A stretch of DNA of 64,000 nt from Streptomyces sp. R21 (GTDB taxonomy: Bacteria > Actinomycetota > Actinomycetes > Streptomycetales > Streptomycetaceae), in NCBI RefSeq assembly GCF_041051975.1, contig NZ_CP163435.1, positions 7,977,001-8,041,000 of the forward strand. Direction: 5' to 3'. How positions within the stretch are numbered: position 1 is the stretch's first letter; the number at the start of each line of letters is the position of its first letter. Made by a program: the position numbers and the translations under genes. The notes below the pieces were generated by a model that was given only the letters and a program-made list of their open reading frames with translations, was not told the origin of the DNA and ran no database searches. This document shows positions 25,643 to 33,467 of the stretch, piece by piece.

Positions 25643-26284
25643 TCACGCCCCCCGCGCGAGCTGCGCGTACTGCTGGCTCAGCCCGTCCAGCAGCGCGGTC
25701 AGCCCCGTCTCGAAGGCCCGCTCGTCGATCTTCTCCTGCTGCTCGGCGAGGAGATGGGCCTGCCCGAGATGCGGGTAGTCGGCGGGGTCGTACGCCGTCG
25801 CGTCGTCGACGAAGCCCCCGGCGAACGAGCCCAGCGCGGAGCCCATGACGAAGTAGCGCATCAGCGCGCCGATGGAGGTGGCCTGTGCGGGCGGCCAGCC
25901 CGCCGCGACCATCGCGCCGAAGACGGCGTCCGCGACCCGCAGCCCGGCGGGCCTGCGGCCGGGGCCGCGGGCGAGGACCGGGACGATGTTCGGGTGGTCG
26001 CGCAGGGCCGCCCGGTAGGAGACGGCCCAGTCGTGCAGGGCGGTCCGCCAGGCGCGGCCGTCCTCGAACATCGACAGGTCGACCTGCGCGCTCACCGAGT
26101 CCGCCACCGCCTCCAGGATCTGGTCCTTGGTGGGGAAGTGGTTGTACAGGGACGGGCCGCTGACCCCGAGTTCGGCGGCGAGCCGACGCGTGGAGACGGC
26201 CGCGAGGCCCTCCGCGTCCACGAGCGCCCGGGCCGTGTCCACGATGCGGTCGGTGCTCAGGAGGGGCTTGCGCGGTCGGGCCAT
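25643..26284 (-). CDS. TetR regulator of an acyl-CoA/alcohol oxidation regulon
   Basis: A 213-residue TetR protein with HTH at about residues 28-50 (V-S-T-R-R-L-A-A-E-L-G-V-S-G-P-S-L-Y-N-H-F) and a TetR_C-type ligand domain. ATG 26284 is used; longer frames lack homology. It is divergent from the acyl-CoA dehydrogenase at 26352, and the dyad at 26311-26329 lies between them. A matching dyad stands before the ALDH-ADH operon 5 kb away, so this repressor probably controls both and responds to an acyl-CoA or aldehyde. Confidence 0.9.
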   Translation of the reverse strand: MARPRKPLLSTDRIVDTARALVDAEGLAAVSTRRLAAELGVSGPSLYNHFPTKDQILEAVADSVSAQVDLSMFEDGRAWRTALHDWAVSYRAALRDHPNIVPVLARGPGRRPAGLRVADAVFGAMVAAGWPPAQATSIGALMRYFVMGSALGSFAGGFVDDATAYDPADYPHLGQAHLLAEQQEKIDERAFETGLTALLDGLSQQYAQLARGA

Positions 26285-26310
26285 GGCGCACATAGTAGGG
26301 CTGCGCCTGA

Positions 26311-26329
26311 AAACTAGCAGTGCTAATTT
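26311..26329. promoter_or_regulatory. TetR-type operator between tetR and acyl-CoA dehydrogenase
   Basis: AAACTAGC-AGT-GCTAATTT, 8-bp arms with one mismatch, 22 bp before the dehydrogenase ATG and 26 bp before the tetR ATG. Combined with 21089-21107 it defines a consensus AAACTAGC-N3-GCTAGTTT. Confidence 0.78.
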
Positions 26330-26351
26330 AATTTCTGTGGGGTGACTCGGC

Positions 26352-27503
26352 ATGAACCTGGAGCTCAGCGAGGAGCAGACCGCCGTACGGCAGCTCGCCC
26401 GGGACTTCGTGGAGCGCGAGATCGCCCCCCACGTCATCGCCTGGGACCGTGCGGAGGACGTCGACCGCGGCATCGTGAAGAAGCTCGGCGCGGTCGGGTT
26501 CCTGGGCCTGACCGTCGACGAGGAGTACGGCGGCTCGGGCGGCGACCACCTCGCCTACTGCCTGGTGACCGAGGAACTCGGCCGCGGCGACTCCTCGGTG
26601 CGCGGGATCGTGTCCGTCTCGCTCGGGCTCGTCGCCAAGACCATCGCGGCGTGGGGGAGCGAGGAGCAGAAGCGCCAGTGGCTGCCGGGGCTCACCGCGG
26701 GCGAGCTGGTGGGCTGCTTCGGCCTCACCGAACCGGGCACCGGCTCCGACGCGGGAAACCTGTCCACCCGGGCCGTGCGCGACGGCGGCGACTACGTCGT
26801 CAACGGCACCAAGATGTTCATCACCAACGGCACCTGGGCCGACGTCGTGCTGCTGTTCGCCCGCTCCACGGACGCCCCCGGCCACAAGGGCGTCTCCGCC
26901 TTCCTCGTGCCGACGGACACCCCTGGTCTGTCCCGCCGCACCATCCACGGCAAGCTCGGCCTGCGCGGCCAGGCCACCGCCGAACTGGTCCTGGAGGACG
27001 TGCGCGTCCCCGCCTCGGCCATGCTGGCCCCCGAGGGCAAGGGCTTCTCCGTCGCCATGTCCGCGCTCGCCAAGGGGCGGATGTCGGTGGCGGCCGGCTG
27101 CGTCGGCATCGCCCAGGCGGCGCTGGACGCGGCGGTGACGTACGCGACCGAGCGCGGGCAGTTCGGCAAGACCATCGCCCACCACCAGCTCGTCCAGGAG
27201 CTGATCAGCGACATCGCCGTGGACGTCGACGCGGCACGGCTGCTGACCTGGCGGGTCGCCGATCTCGTCGACCGCGGGCTGCCGTTCGCCACCGAGTCCT
27301 CCAAGGCCAAGCTCTTCGCCTCCGAGGCCGCCGTGCGCGCCGCGAACAACGCCCTCCAGGTCTACGGCGGTTACGGCTACATCGACGAGTACCCGGTCGG
27401 CAAACTGCTGCGCGACGCCCGCGTGATGACCCTCTACGAAGGCACCAGCCAGATCCAGAAACTGCTCATCGGCCGTGCGCTGACGGGGATTTCGGCGTTC
27501 TGA
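26352..27503 (+). CDS. Acyl-CoA dehydrogenase
   Basis: A 383-residue FAD enzyme catalysing alpha,beta-desaturation of an acyl-CoA. Family motifs are G-C-F-G-L-T-E-P-G-T-G-S-D (flavin site), Q-V-Y-G-G-Y-G-Y and the catalytic Glu in L-Y-E-G-T-S-Q-I-Q near the C-terminus. Length is typical of short/branched-chain and glutaryl-type enzymes. It is divergent from its likely TetR regulator and followed after 59 bp by a YiaAB gene. The chain-length preference cannot be read from sequence. Confidence 0.95.
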   Translation: MNLELSEEQTAVRQLARDFVEREIAPHVIAWDRAEDVDRGIVKKLGAVGFLGLTVDEEYGGSGGDHLAYCLVTEELGRGDSSVRGIVSVSLGLVAKTIAAWGSEEQKRQWLPGLTAGELVGCFGLTEPGTGSDAGNLSTRAVRDGGDYVVNGTKMFITNGTWADVVLLFARSTDAPGHKGVSAFLVPTDTPGLSRRTIHGKLGLRGQATAELVLEDVRVPASAMLAPEGKGFSVAMSALAKGRMSVAAGCVGIAQAALDAAVTYATERGQFGKTIAHHQLVQELISDIAVDVDAARLLTWRVADLVDRGLPFATESSKAKLFASEAAVRAANNALQVYGGYGYIDEYPVGKLLRDARVMTLYEGTSQIQKLLIGRALTGISAF

Positions 27504-27562
27504 GTACCGCTCTGAGTACGCCGACGGATGTGGCCGCCGGTCCGCGCGGCGAGGCTGTCCCC

Positions 27563-27850
27563 ATGAGTGAGACACCGGTCAAGCAGCAGTCCACGGCGGC
27601 CTTCTACGGCCAGGCCGTGGCCTCCTTCGCCGTCGCCATGGCGGCCACCTCCATCGGCATCTTCCGGCTGCACGCCGACGCATGGGTGCGCGGCTTCCTC
27701 GCCATCGCCGTCCTCTACCTGGTGACCTCGTCGTTCACGCTCGCCAAGGTGATCCGCGACCGGCAGGAGGCCGGGCAGATCGTCAGCCGCGTCGACCAGG
27801 CCAGGCTGGAGAAGCTGCTCGCCGAGCACGACCCCTTCGAGAAGATCTGA
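27563..27850 (+). CDS. YiaAB two-helix membrane protein
   Basis: A 95-residue protein with two hydrophobic helices (about 13-32 and 41-62) joined by R-L-H-A-D-A-W, and a basic cytoplasmic tail ending A-E-H-D-P-F-E-K-I; this is the YiaA/YiaB family arrangement. ATG 27563 follows a GAGG site. Function unknown. It may be co-transcribed with the acyl-CoA dehydrogenase. Confidence 0.85.
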   Translation: MSETPVKQQSTAAFYGQAVASFAVAMAATSIGIFRLHADAWVRGFLAIAVLYLVTSSFTLAKVIRDRQEAGQIVSRVDQARLEKLLAEHDPFEKI

Positions 27851-27893
27851 CGGCTTGGCGTGCCCGCGCGGCCACGGCCCTGAGCGGGCACTC

Positions 27894-27907
27894 TAAGCGC
27901 TCGCTCA
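27894..27907. promoter_or_regulatory. Autoregulatory TetR operator
   Basis: TAAGCGCTCGCTCA with core AGCG-CT-CGCT, 48 bp before the tetR ATG. With the preceding C it begins CTAAGC, the same left arm as the palindrome at 29145-29160. Confidence 0.6.
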
Positions 27908-27954
27908 CCTTCAGAGGTATGGTGTTCGTCATGCCACTGGAAGGGGCGCGAGCG

Positions 27955-28581
27955 ATGAGTACGGCGGAGGAGACGGTCGGCGGCGACATGCAGCCGTGGG
28001 CCGAGGTCACCCCGGACGCGGCACGGCGACTGCTCGTCGCCGCCGTCGAGGCCTTCGCCGAGCGCGGGTATCACGCGACGACGACCCGGGACATCGCGGG
28101 CCGCGCGGGCATGAGCCCCGCAGCGCTCTACATCCACTACAAGACCAAGGAAGAGCTGCTCCACCGGATCAGCCGGATCGGCCACGAGAAGGCCGTGGAG
28201 ATCCTGCGGACGGCCGCCCAGGGCGAGGGCGACGCGGCCGAGCGGCTCGCCGACGCCGTGAGCTCCTTCGTCCGCTGGCACGCCGGCGGGCGCACCACCG
28301 CACGCGTCGTGCAGTACGAACTGGACTCGCTCGGCCCGGACGCCCGCGCCGAGATCCTCGGGCTGCGCCGCCAGGTCGACGCCGAGGTGCGCGGGATCAT
28401 CCAGGACGGCGTGGCGGCGGGCGAGTTCGACGTGCCCGACATCCCGGGCACCACGCTCGCCGTGCTCTCCCTCTGCATCGACGTGGCCCGCTGGTTCAAC
28501 GTCAACGGCCCCCGGACCCCCGACGAGGTCGGCGAGCTCTACGCCGACCTCGTCCTGCGCATGGTGGGAGCCAAGAGCTAG
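27955..28581 (+). CDS. TetR family regulator (fatty acid type)
   Basis: A 208-residue TetR protein with HTH at about residues 45-68 (T-T-T-R-D-I-A-G-R-A-G-M-S-P-A-A-L-Y-I-H-Y-K-T-K) and a ligand domain of the type seen near fatty acid genes. Three in-frame ATGs exist (27919, 27931, 27955); only 27955 has GGAAGGGG at suitable distance. It is convergent with the MaoC gene, whose promoter palindrome shares arm CTAAGC with the site before this gene, so it is the best candidate regulator of MaoC. Confidence 0.88.
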   Translation: MSTAEETVGGDMQPWAEVTPDAARRLLVAAVEAFAERGYHATTTRDIAGRAGMSPAALYIHYKTKEELLHRISRIGHEKAVEILRTAAQGEGDAAERLADAVSSFVRWHAGGRTTARVVQYELDSLGPDARAEILGLRRQVDAEVRGIIQDGVAAGEFDVPDIPGTTLAVLSLCIDVARWFNVNGPRTPDEVGELYADLVLRMVGAKS

Positions 28582-28609
28582 GGCTCAGAGGCATCAGAAG
28601 CGTCAGAGG

Positions 28610-28625
28610 CAGGGGTGCGCCCCTG
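28610..28625. terminator. Bidirectional terminator between tetR and maoC
   Basis: CAGGGG-TGCG-CCCCTG, extended by flanking CGTCAG/CTGACG-like bases, between convergent genes. Confidence 0.6.
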
Positions 28626-28640
28626 ACGCCGTAGCGCGGC

Positions 28641-29102
28641 TCAGAAGTAGAAGCGCGAGACCGACTCCGCCACGCACACCGGCTTGTCGCCGCCCTCGCG
28701 TTCCACCGTCACCGCCGCCGTGACCTGGACCCCGCCGCCCGTCTCGGTGACGTCCGTGACGACCGCGGTGGCGCGCACCCGGGAGCCCACCGGCACGGGA
28801 GCGGGGAAGCGGACCTTGTTCGTGCCGTAGTTGACGCCCATCTTCACGTTCTCGACCCGCATCACCTGCGGCACCAGGGCGGGCAGCAGCGACAGCGTCA
28901 GATAGCCGTGCGCGATGGTCGTGCCGAACGGGCCCGCGGCCGCCTTCTCCGGGTCCACGTGGATCCACTGGTGGTCGCCGGTGGCGTCCGCGAACAGGTC
29001 GATCCGCTTCTGGTCGACCTCCAGCCAGTCGCTGTGCCCCAACTGCTCGCCCACCGCCGCCGTCAGTTCGTCGGCGGATGTGAAGATCCTCGGCTCTGCC
29101 AT
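28641..29102 (-). CDS. MaoC family (R)-specific enoyl-CoA hydratase
   Basis: A 153-residue hot-dog fold protein. The catalytic segment F-A-D-A-T-G-D-H-Q-W-I-H-V-D holds the Asp/His dyad of R-specific hydratases, followed by F-G-T-T-I-A-H-G-Y-L. ATG 29102 has a GGGAGG site. It hydrates enoyl-CoA in fatty acid breakdown or polyketide precursor supply. The palindrome at 29145-29160 lies 43 bp upstream. Confidence 0.92.
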   Translation of the reverse strand: MAEPRIFTSADELTAAVGEQLGHSDWLEVDQKRIDLFADATGDHQWIHVDPEKAAAGPFGTTIAHGYLTLSLLPALVPQVMRVENVKMGVNYGTNKVRFPAPVPVGSRVRATAVVTDVTETGGGVQVTAAVTVEREGGDKPVCVAESVSRFYF

Positions 29103-29144
29103 GTCCCTGGCCTCCCACGTCGCAATGTCCAAGCAACTACATGC

Positions 29145-29160
29145 CTAAGCAACTGCTTAG
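29145..29160. promoter_or_regulatory. TetR-type operator between maoC and soxR
   Basis: Perfect palindrome CTAAGCA-AC-TGCTTAG. The octamer AAGCAACT of its left side recurs 17 bp away at 29131-29138. It probably controls maoC and is related to the site at 27894. Confidence 0.7.
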
Positions 29161-29225
29161 CATGGTCGGACGGGAAGCCCATGTCAACGGAACCACGGTG
29201 TGACGCGGTAGGTAGGGTTCGAGGG

Positions 29226-29738
29226 GTGCCCCAGATTCCCGAGAAGATCCATGAACTCACGGTCGGCCAGCTGTCGGCCCGCAGCGGCGCCGCCGTCTCC
29301 GCTCTGCACTTCTACGAGTCCAAGGGCCTGATCAGCAGCCGCCGCACCACGGGCAACCAACGCCGCTACTCCCGTGACGCGCTGCGCCGGGTCGCCTTCG
29401 TGCGGGCCGCGCAGCGCGTCGGTATCCCGCTGGCCACGATCCGCGAGGCGCTCGCCGAGCTTCCCGAGGAACGCACCCCGACCCGGGAGGACTGGGCCCG
29501 GCTCTCCGAGGTCTGGCGGTCCGAACTCGACGAGCGCATCAAGCAGCTGAACCGGCTCCGCGACCACCTCACCGACTGCATCGGCTGCGGCTGTCTCTCC
29601 CTGGAGGGCTGTGTGCTCTCCAACCCCGACGACGTCTTCGGCGAGCGGCAGTCCGGCTCCCGCCTCATGGTGGAGCGCCGCACCAACGGCCGACCGGACC
29701 GGACCCCACAGCAGAAGGAGCCCGAGGACTGCCGCTGA
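29226..29738 (+). CDS. soxR: Redox-sensing regulator SoxR
   Basis: A 170-residue MerR-family protein. The N-terminal winged HTH (L-T-V-G-Q-L-S-A-R-S-G-A-A-V-S-A-L-H-F-Y) is followed by a dimerisation helix and the 2Fe-2S site C118-x2-C121-x-C123-x5-C129. Streptomyces SoxR is oxidised by redox-active metabolites and activates export or modifying enzymes rather than a superoxide response. GTG 29226 gives the conserved start (V/M-P-Q-I-P-E-K-I-H-E). I did not find a canonical SoxR box in the window, so targets are elsewhere. Confidence 0.96.
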   Translation: MPQIPEKIHELTVGQLSARSGAAVSALHFYESKGLISSRRTTGNQRRYSRDALRRVAFVRAAQRVGIPLATIREALAELPEERTPTREDWARLSEVWRSELDERIKQLNRLRDHLTDCIGCGCLSLEGCVLSNPDDVFGERQSGSRLMVERRTNGRPDRTPQQKEPEDCR

Positions 29739-29758
29739 GCAGCCCCCGGGCGCTGGGT

Positions 29759-29818
29759 GTGACGCCCTCGCGAGGGCGTCACGTCTGGCGAGGTCGTGAC
29801 GCCCGGCGAGGGCGTCAC
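29759..29818. terminator. Stacked inverted repeats between soxR and RNA ligase
   Basis: A perfect 24-bp palindrome (29759-29782, arms GTGACGCCCTCG) is followed by a second inverted repeat (GTGACGCC / GGCGTCAC, 29796-29818). Four alternating copies of the same octamer could form alternative hairpins; most simply a double terminator for convergent genes. Confidence 0.75.
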
Positions 29819-29822
29819 GCCG

Positions 29823-30890
29823 TCACTCGTACTCCGTGCCGCCCTTCCGCGTCAGATACGCCGGGCTGACCGCCTTCGCGATCGCCCGGCCACCCGTCAC
29901 CGGGCTGTACCGCTCGGGGCTGGCACGGATGACGACACCCTCGCGCAGGTGCAGCTCGCGCCCCGAGACGGTCTCCCGGCCCGAGGCGATCTCCAGGACG
30001 CGTCCGATGTCGTACGGGCCCTCATGCAGCCTTGGTACGAGCGGCAGTTCACCCTCCAGCAGCCGCGCCGCGTCCAGCCAGCGGACCTCGCCGTCGATCT
30101 CCGCCGACACGTCGAAGACGGCGTACCCGAGGGTCTCGCGGCGGCCGTCCGCGCCGTACGCCAGATCTTGTACGCCCGCCCCGTACACCTCGCCGAAGAT
30201 GCCGACCCGGCGCGCGCCGAGCCGCTCGGCGAGCCGGGCCGCGGCCTCCGCGACCCCGTGACTGTGCACGGCCCGCCAGTACAGGTTGCGCGGATCCTCC
30301 TTCAGGGCGAGGGACTTGGCGCCGAAGCCCTTCGACGAGACGTGCGCGCGGCCCTCGTCCGCGAGATAGGTCAGCAGACAGGCCGAACCGTGCAGCTTCT
30401 CGGTCAGGACGACGGGCTCGCCCGGCGTGAAGATGTCCGGATAGCGCTGGATGTTCTCGATGTCGACCCAGGGCAGCAGATCGGGCGCGGACTCGACCTC
30501 GCCGTTCATCGTGGGCGGGATCGGCGGCACCCACTTGACGATGCCGAGCGCCTCCGCGAAGTCGGTGCCGTCCTCGGCCGCCCGCGCCAGGTCGACGTCC
30601 GAGAGCGCCTTCGGCCGGCACACGATTCCCTGCGACAGCTCACCGCGCAGCCGCACCGCCTTGACCCGGTCGGACCTGCTGCCCGCCAGGCGTCCGGTCA
30701 GCCCCAGCTCCTCGATCAGCCGGTCCGGGAGCACGGACTGCTCGGGGATGTAGACGGCGGTCTCACCGGTGCGGTACGCGTCCTTGGCGACGACGGCCCG
30801 GTACAGGCCCACCTGGGCCAGCTCCAGCGCGTCGGCGTTGGGATGCTTGTGGATGGTCAGCACTTCGGCGGTGACGCGCAGCGTCGACAT
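29823..30890 (-). CDS. RNA ligase, DRB0094 (Rnl5) family
   Basis: A 355-residue ATP-dependent ligase of the Deinococcus DRB0094 type. An N-terminal OB-like domain (about 1-110) precedes the nucleotidyltransferase domain with motif I E-K165-L-H-G-S, motif IIIa-like V-G-I-F-G-E-V-Y-G and motif IV/V-like segments E-G-V-V-I-R-A and I-A-K-A-V-S. The lysine would form the AMP adduct. Family members seal 3'-OH/5'-phosphate nicks in RNA or RNA-DNA hybrids, suggesting RNA repair. A GAGGAG site precedes ATG 30890. It stands alone, so its partner or damage source is not shown by context. Confidence 0.93.
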   Translation of the reverse strand: MSTLRVTAEVLTIHKHPNADALELAQVGLYRAVVAKDAYRTGETAVYIPEQSVLPDRLIEELGLTGRLAGSRSDRVKAVRLRGELSQGIVCRPKALSDVDLARAAEDGTDFAEALGIVKWVPPIPPTMNGEVESAPDLLPWVDIENIQRYPDIFTPGEPVVLTEKLHGSACLLTYLADEGRAHVSSKGFGAKSLALKEDPRNLYWRAVHSHGVAEAAARLAERLGARRVGIFGEVYGAGVQDLAYGADGRRETLGYAVFDVSAEIDGEVRWLDAARLLEGELPLVPRLHEGPYDIGRVLEIASGRETVSGRELHLREGVVIRASPERYSPVTGGRAIAKAVSPAYLTRKGGTEYE

Positions 30891-31050
30891 CGGGGACTCC
30901 TCGGTTACACGGTGTGGTGGCTCAGTTGTGTTTCATCGCCCCCAACTGTCCGTACGGGAAAGGGGTGGAGCGAGGAGTTTTGCGGCTGGTAACGTCGCGA
31001 TCTTCGGCCGGCGGCGACGCCGTGCACGGAGTCCTGACGGGACGTCTCCC

Positions 31051-31789
31051 ATGCATTCACCGGCACTTGAGGCCGCCCTCGCGGACATCGACACGGTCTT
31101 CCACGGCTTCGCCAGCCCCCCCCGGCGAGACCGGCTGCGGCCGCTGCCATCTGCCGGAGGAGACGGCCTATCTGCGCACTGCGGACGTCGCCATGCCCGC
31201 GGACGTGCTGCGGATGTGGGTCTACGAAGTCAGCGACCACTTCGACGACCACGCCGCCGCGATGCGCCGCCTGATGCCGCAGCTGGCACGGGCGATGGCC
31301 GACGGCAGCCTGGACGGGATCGGCTGGGGAGCCCATGGGCTGAGCCGGGTGAACTGGCGCTCCTGGCCCGCCGAGCAGGCCGCGGCCGTCGAGGCGTTCG
31401 TGCACGCCTGGTGGCAGGACCAGCTCACGGCGCCCGAGCCGCCGTACCCGATGGAGGACGTCTTCGAGACGTGCGCCTCGGTCGCCCGGACCGTGACCCC
31501 GTTCCTCGACGGATGGGTACCCGGACCGGTCGCCGACGGGCACCTAGCCCACTGCGTCGACGACTGGCTCTACGACCTGCTTTCCGACTCCGACCCCTTC
31601 CGCTGGTGGTACGACGACAGCCGCGACGCGGGCGTCGCGCGGCTGCGGACCTGGCTGACGCAGCAGGCCGCCCCGCGCCTGCGTGCCTGCGGGCAGCCCG
31701 ACCTGGCCATACGCGCCGAACTCCTCGCCCTCCCCTACGACGAGCGCTGGGCCCATCCGTACTGGGCAACCGCCTCCGCCACCAACTGA
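31051..31789 (+). CDS. Conserved hypothetical protein, frameshifted at a C8 tract
   Basis: The N-terminus M-H-S-P-A-L-E-A-A-L-A-D-I-D-T-V-F-H-G-F-A-S-P-P reads from ATG 31051, but after the run of eight C at 31116-31123 the coding continues one frame over as G-E-T-G-C-G-R-C-H-L-P-E-E-T-A-Y to the stop at 31789. Removing one C restores a protein of about 245 residues with a C-x2-C-x-L-like pair near residue 28 and Trp-rich helices. Either a real slippage mutation, phase variation or a sequencing error. The 3' end overlaps the convergent BKACE gene by 55 bp. No function recognised. Confidence 0.72.
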
Positions 31790-32469
31790 GCGTTGGACAG
31801 CGCCCGTTGCCCGTCCGGCAGGACCAGCGTGTCCTCCAGGCCGACGCGCGTCGCGAGCCCCAGCCGTCCGGCCAGCCGCAGCACCGGCCAGGCACCGCCC
31901 TCCTCGCCGTGCAGCAGCACGGGGCGGCCGGGGTCGGTGCCGGAGCCGAGGTCGGCCAGCAGCGCCAGGGCGGACTCCTCGGCCGTCGCCGGGTCCGCGT
32001 CCGTCACCTCGGCCAGCACGCGCAGCACCCGCGACCGGAGCGGGGACGCCGCGAACCGTGCCGCGCCGTCCGTGCCGGACCAGAGGCCCGCCTCCACGCC
32101 GATCCCGAGGTCGAGGAGGGCCGCCGCGACCTCCTCGGCGCCCGGCTCGTGCCAGTTGACCGAGGCGTGGTCGGGCAGCACGGTCCAGGAGCGGACGCGC
32201 TCCACCCGGGCCGCGGGATCCGGCTCGGCCCACGCACCCGTGCTCACCCCGACCGGCACCCGCACCTGTGCGCGTATCGCCTCGAGCGTCGCCGCGACCG
32301 CCTTCGGCGACAAAGTGTCCTGTCCACAGGGGGACTTGGGGTGGACATGGACGTCAAAGGCCCCGGCCGCGACGGCCTCGTCCGCGGACCGGGCCATTGC
32401 CCCCGGCGACAGCGGAACGACGGCACCGTCGACCGCCCCGCGCGCTCCGTTCAGACAAACCTGCACCAT
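31735..32469 (-). CDS. BKACE family (3-keto-5-aminohexanoate cleavage-like) protein
   Basis: A 244-residue TIM-barrel protein of the beta-keto acid cleavage enzyme family. Recognisable parts are V-C-L-N-G-A-R at the N-terminus, the metal-binding V-H-V-H-P-K near residue 40 and G-W-A-Q near the end. These Zn enzymes condense a beta-keto acid with acetyl-CoA to give two CoA/keto products; the substrate varies. ATG 32469 has a GAGG site. It is somewhat shorter than typical members (about 270-300), and its end overlaps the convergent frameshifted gene. Confidence 0.82.
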   Translation of the reverse strand: MVQVCLNGARGAVDGAVVPLSPGAMARSADEAVAAGAFDVHVHPKSPCGQDTLSPKAVAATLEAIRAQVRVPVGVSTGAWAEPDPAARVERVRSWTVLPDHASVNWHEPGAEEVAAALLDLGIGVEAGLWSGTDGAARFAASPLRSRVLRVLAEVTDADPATAEESALALLADLGSGTDPGRPVLLHGEEGGAWPVLRLAGRLGLATRVGLEDTLVLPDGQRALSNAQLVAEAVAQYGWAQRSS

Positions 32470-32580
32470 GCCTCGATGGTGCCAGCCGCCACTGACAATC
32501 CGGCTGATCACAGCCGATGGGTCAGGGTGCAGCAGACACCAGCTCGGGGGTGCGGCCCTCGTAACGCACCCCCGTCGTGC

Positions 32581-33183
32581 CTACGCCGACATCAGCAGCT
32601 GCCCGCGCCTGGCGTCCGCCAGGGCCTCGGCCGTCAGGACGGGCCGCGGCACGACGATCCCGCAGCCGGTGCAGACCGGGCCCGATGAGGGTTCATGGGC
32701 CAGGTCGTACTTCCATATGAGGCGCTCGCCGCCGCACACCGGGCACCAGGCGCCGGGCTCGCGCTCCAGTGCGGCGATCAGCCGGCGCAGTACCTCGGCC
32801 AGTGGTTCATGGGGGTGGACCTCAGGGTCGTCGCACCAGGCGACGCCGCAACCGCCCCAGGTCAGCCGGTGCCAGTCGTCGACCGTGCCCGGCCTGCGCA
32901 GCCCGTCGTGCTTCTCCTTCTTGCGGCGCTGCGCGAACTCGACCTCATAGGCGAGCCAGACGGAGCGGGCCTCCTCCAGTTCGTCCAGTGCGGCCACGAG
33001 CCGCGCCGGATCGGGAGAACGGTCCTCAGGACCGAACCCGGCCCGGGAGCACAGATGGTCCCAGGTCGCCCGATGCCCGTAAGGGGCGAACCTCTCAAGG
33101 CACTTGCGCAGTGAGTACCGCCGCAGCGCCAGATCGCACCTCGGATCTCGCACCTGTCTCGCCAGACTCCGGAAACCCGCCAT
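32581..33183 (-). CDS. Hypothetical zinc-ribbon protein
   Basis: A 200-residue soluble protein. The C-terminal third has C-P-V-C-G-G about 23 residues before C-T-G-C-G, forming a probable four-Cys zinc ribbon; upstream are Arg-rich helices (L-R-R-Y-S-L-R-K-C-L-E-R-F) and an E-F-A-Q-R-R-K-K-E-K basic patch. ATG 33183 follows GGAGG at good distance. Nucleic-acid or protein binding is likely, but no family is recognised. Confidence 0.75.
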   Translation of the reverse strand: MAGFRSLARQVRDPRCDLALRRYSLRKCLERFAPYGHRATWDHLCSRAGFGPEDRSPDPARLVAALDELEEARSVWLAYEVEFAQRRKKEKHDGLRRPGTVDDWHRLTWGGCGVAWCDDPEVHPHEPLAEVLRRLIAALEREPGAWCPVCGGERLIWKYDLAHEPSSGPVCTGCGIVVPRPVLTAEALADARRGQLLMSA

Positions 33184-33333
33184 CGCCCTGCACCTCCGTC
33201 ACACCTGCACCTTTACTTCGGTCACTTCGGCGTCGTCGAACGGACGTCGCCGAATAGACGTATCGACAAGCGATTCGGCTCCATCCGTTTTCCGATGACC
33301 TCCATCAGCGGGTCGTGATGACACCTCAGACGG

Positions 33334-33380
33334 CTGCCGTGACCCATGTTTCTGCCGTGATGACCCCATGTCTGCCGTGA
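33334..33380. repeat. Three direct repeats upstream of the acylase gene
   Basis: CTGCCGTGA occurs at 33334, 33352 and 33372 (18- and 20-bp steps), with CATGT(T/C)T between copies. This phased array, 88-134 bp before the acylase ATG, could be an activator site. Confidence 0.5.
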
Positions 33381-33467
33381 CGACTCCAAAAAGTGACGCA
33401 TGTTCATCTTCAATCTCGGGGATACCGGCGGTAACGTCCGGGCCCACCCCCGTCGGGAGGAGCTGCC

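Noticed and set aside
30914..31123. Upstream start for the frameshifted gene in the downstream frame
   Set aside because: The residues before the C8 tract in this frame look non-coding, while the other frame from 31051 reads as a normal protein start.
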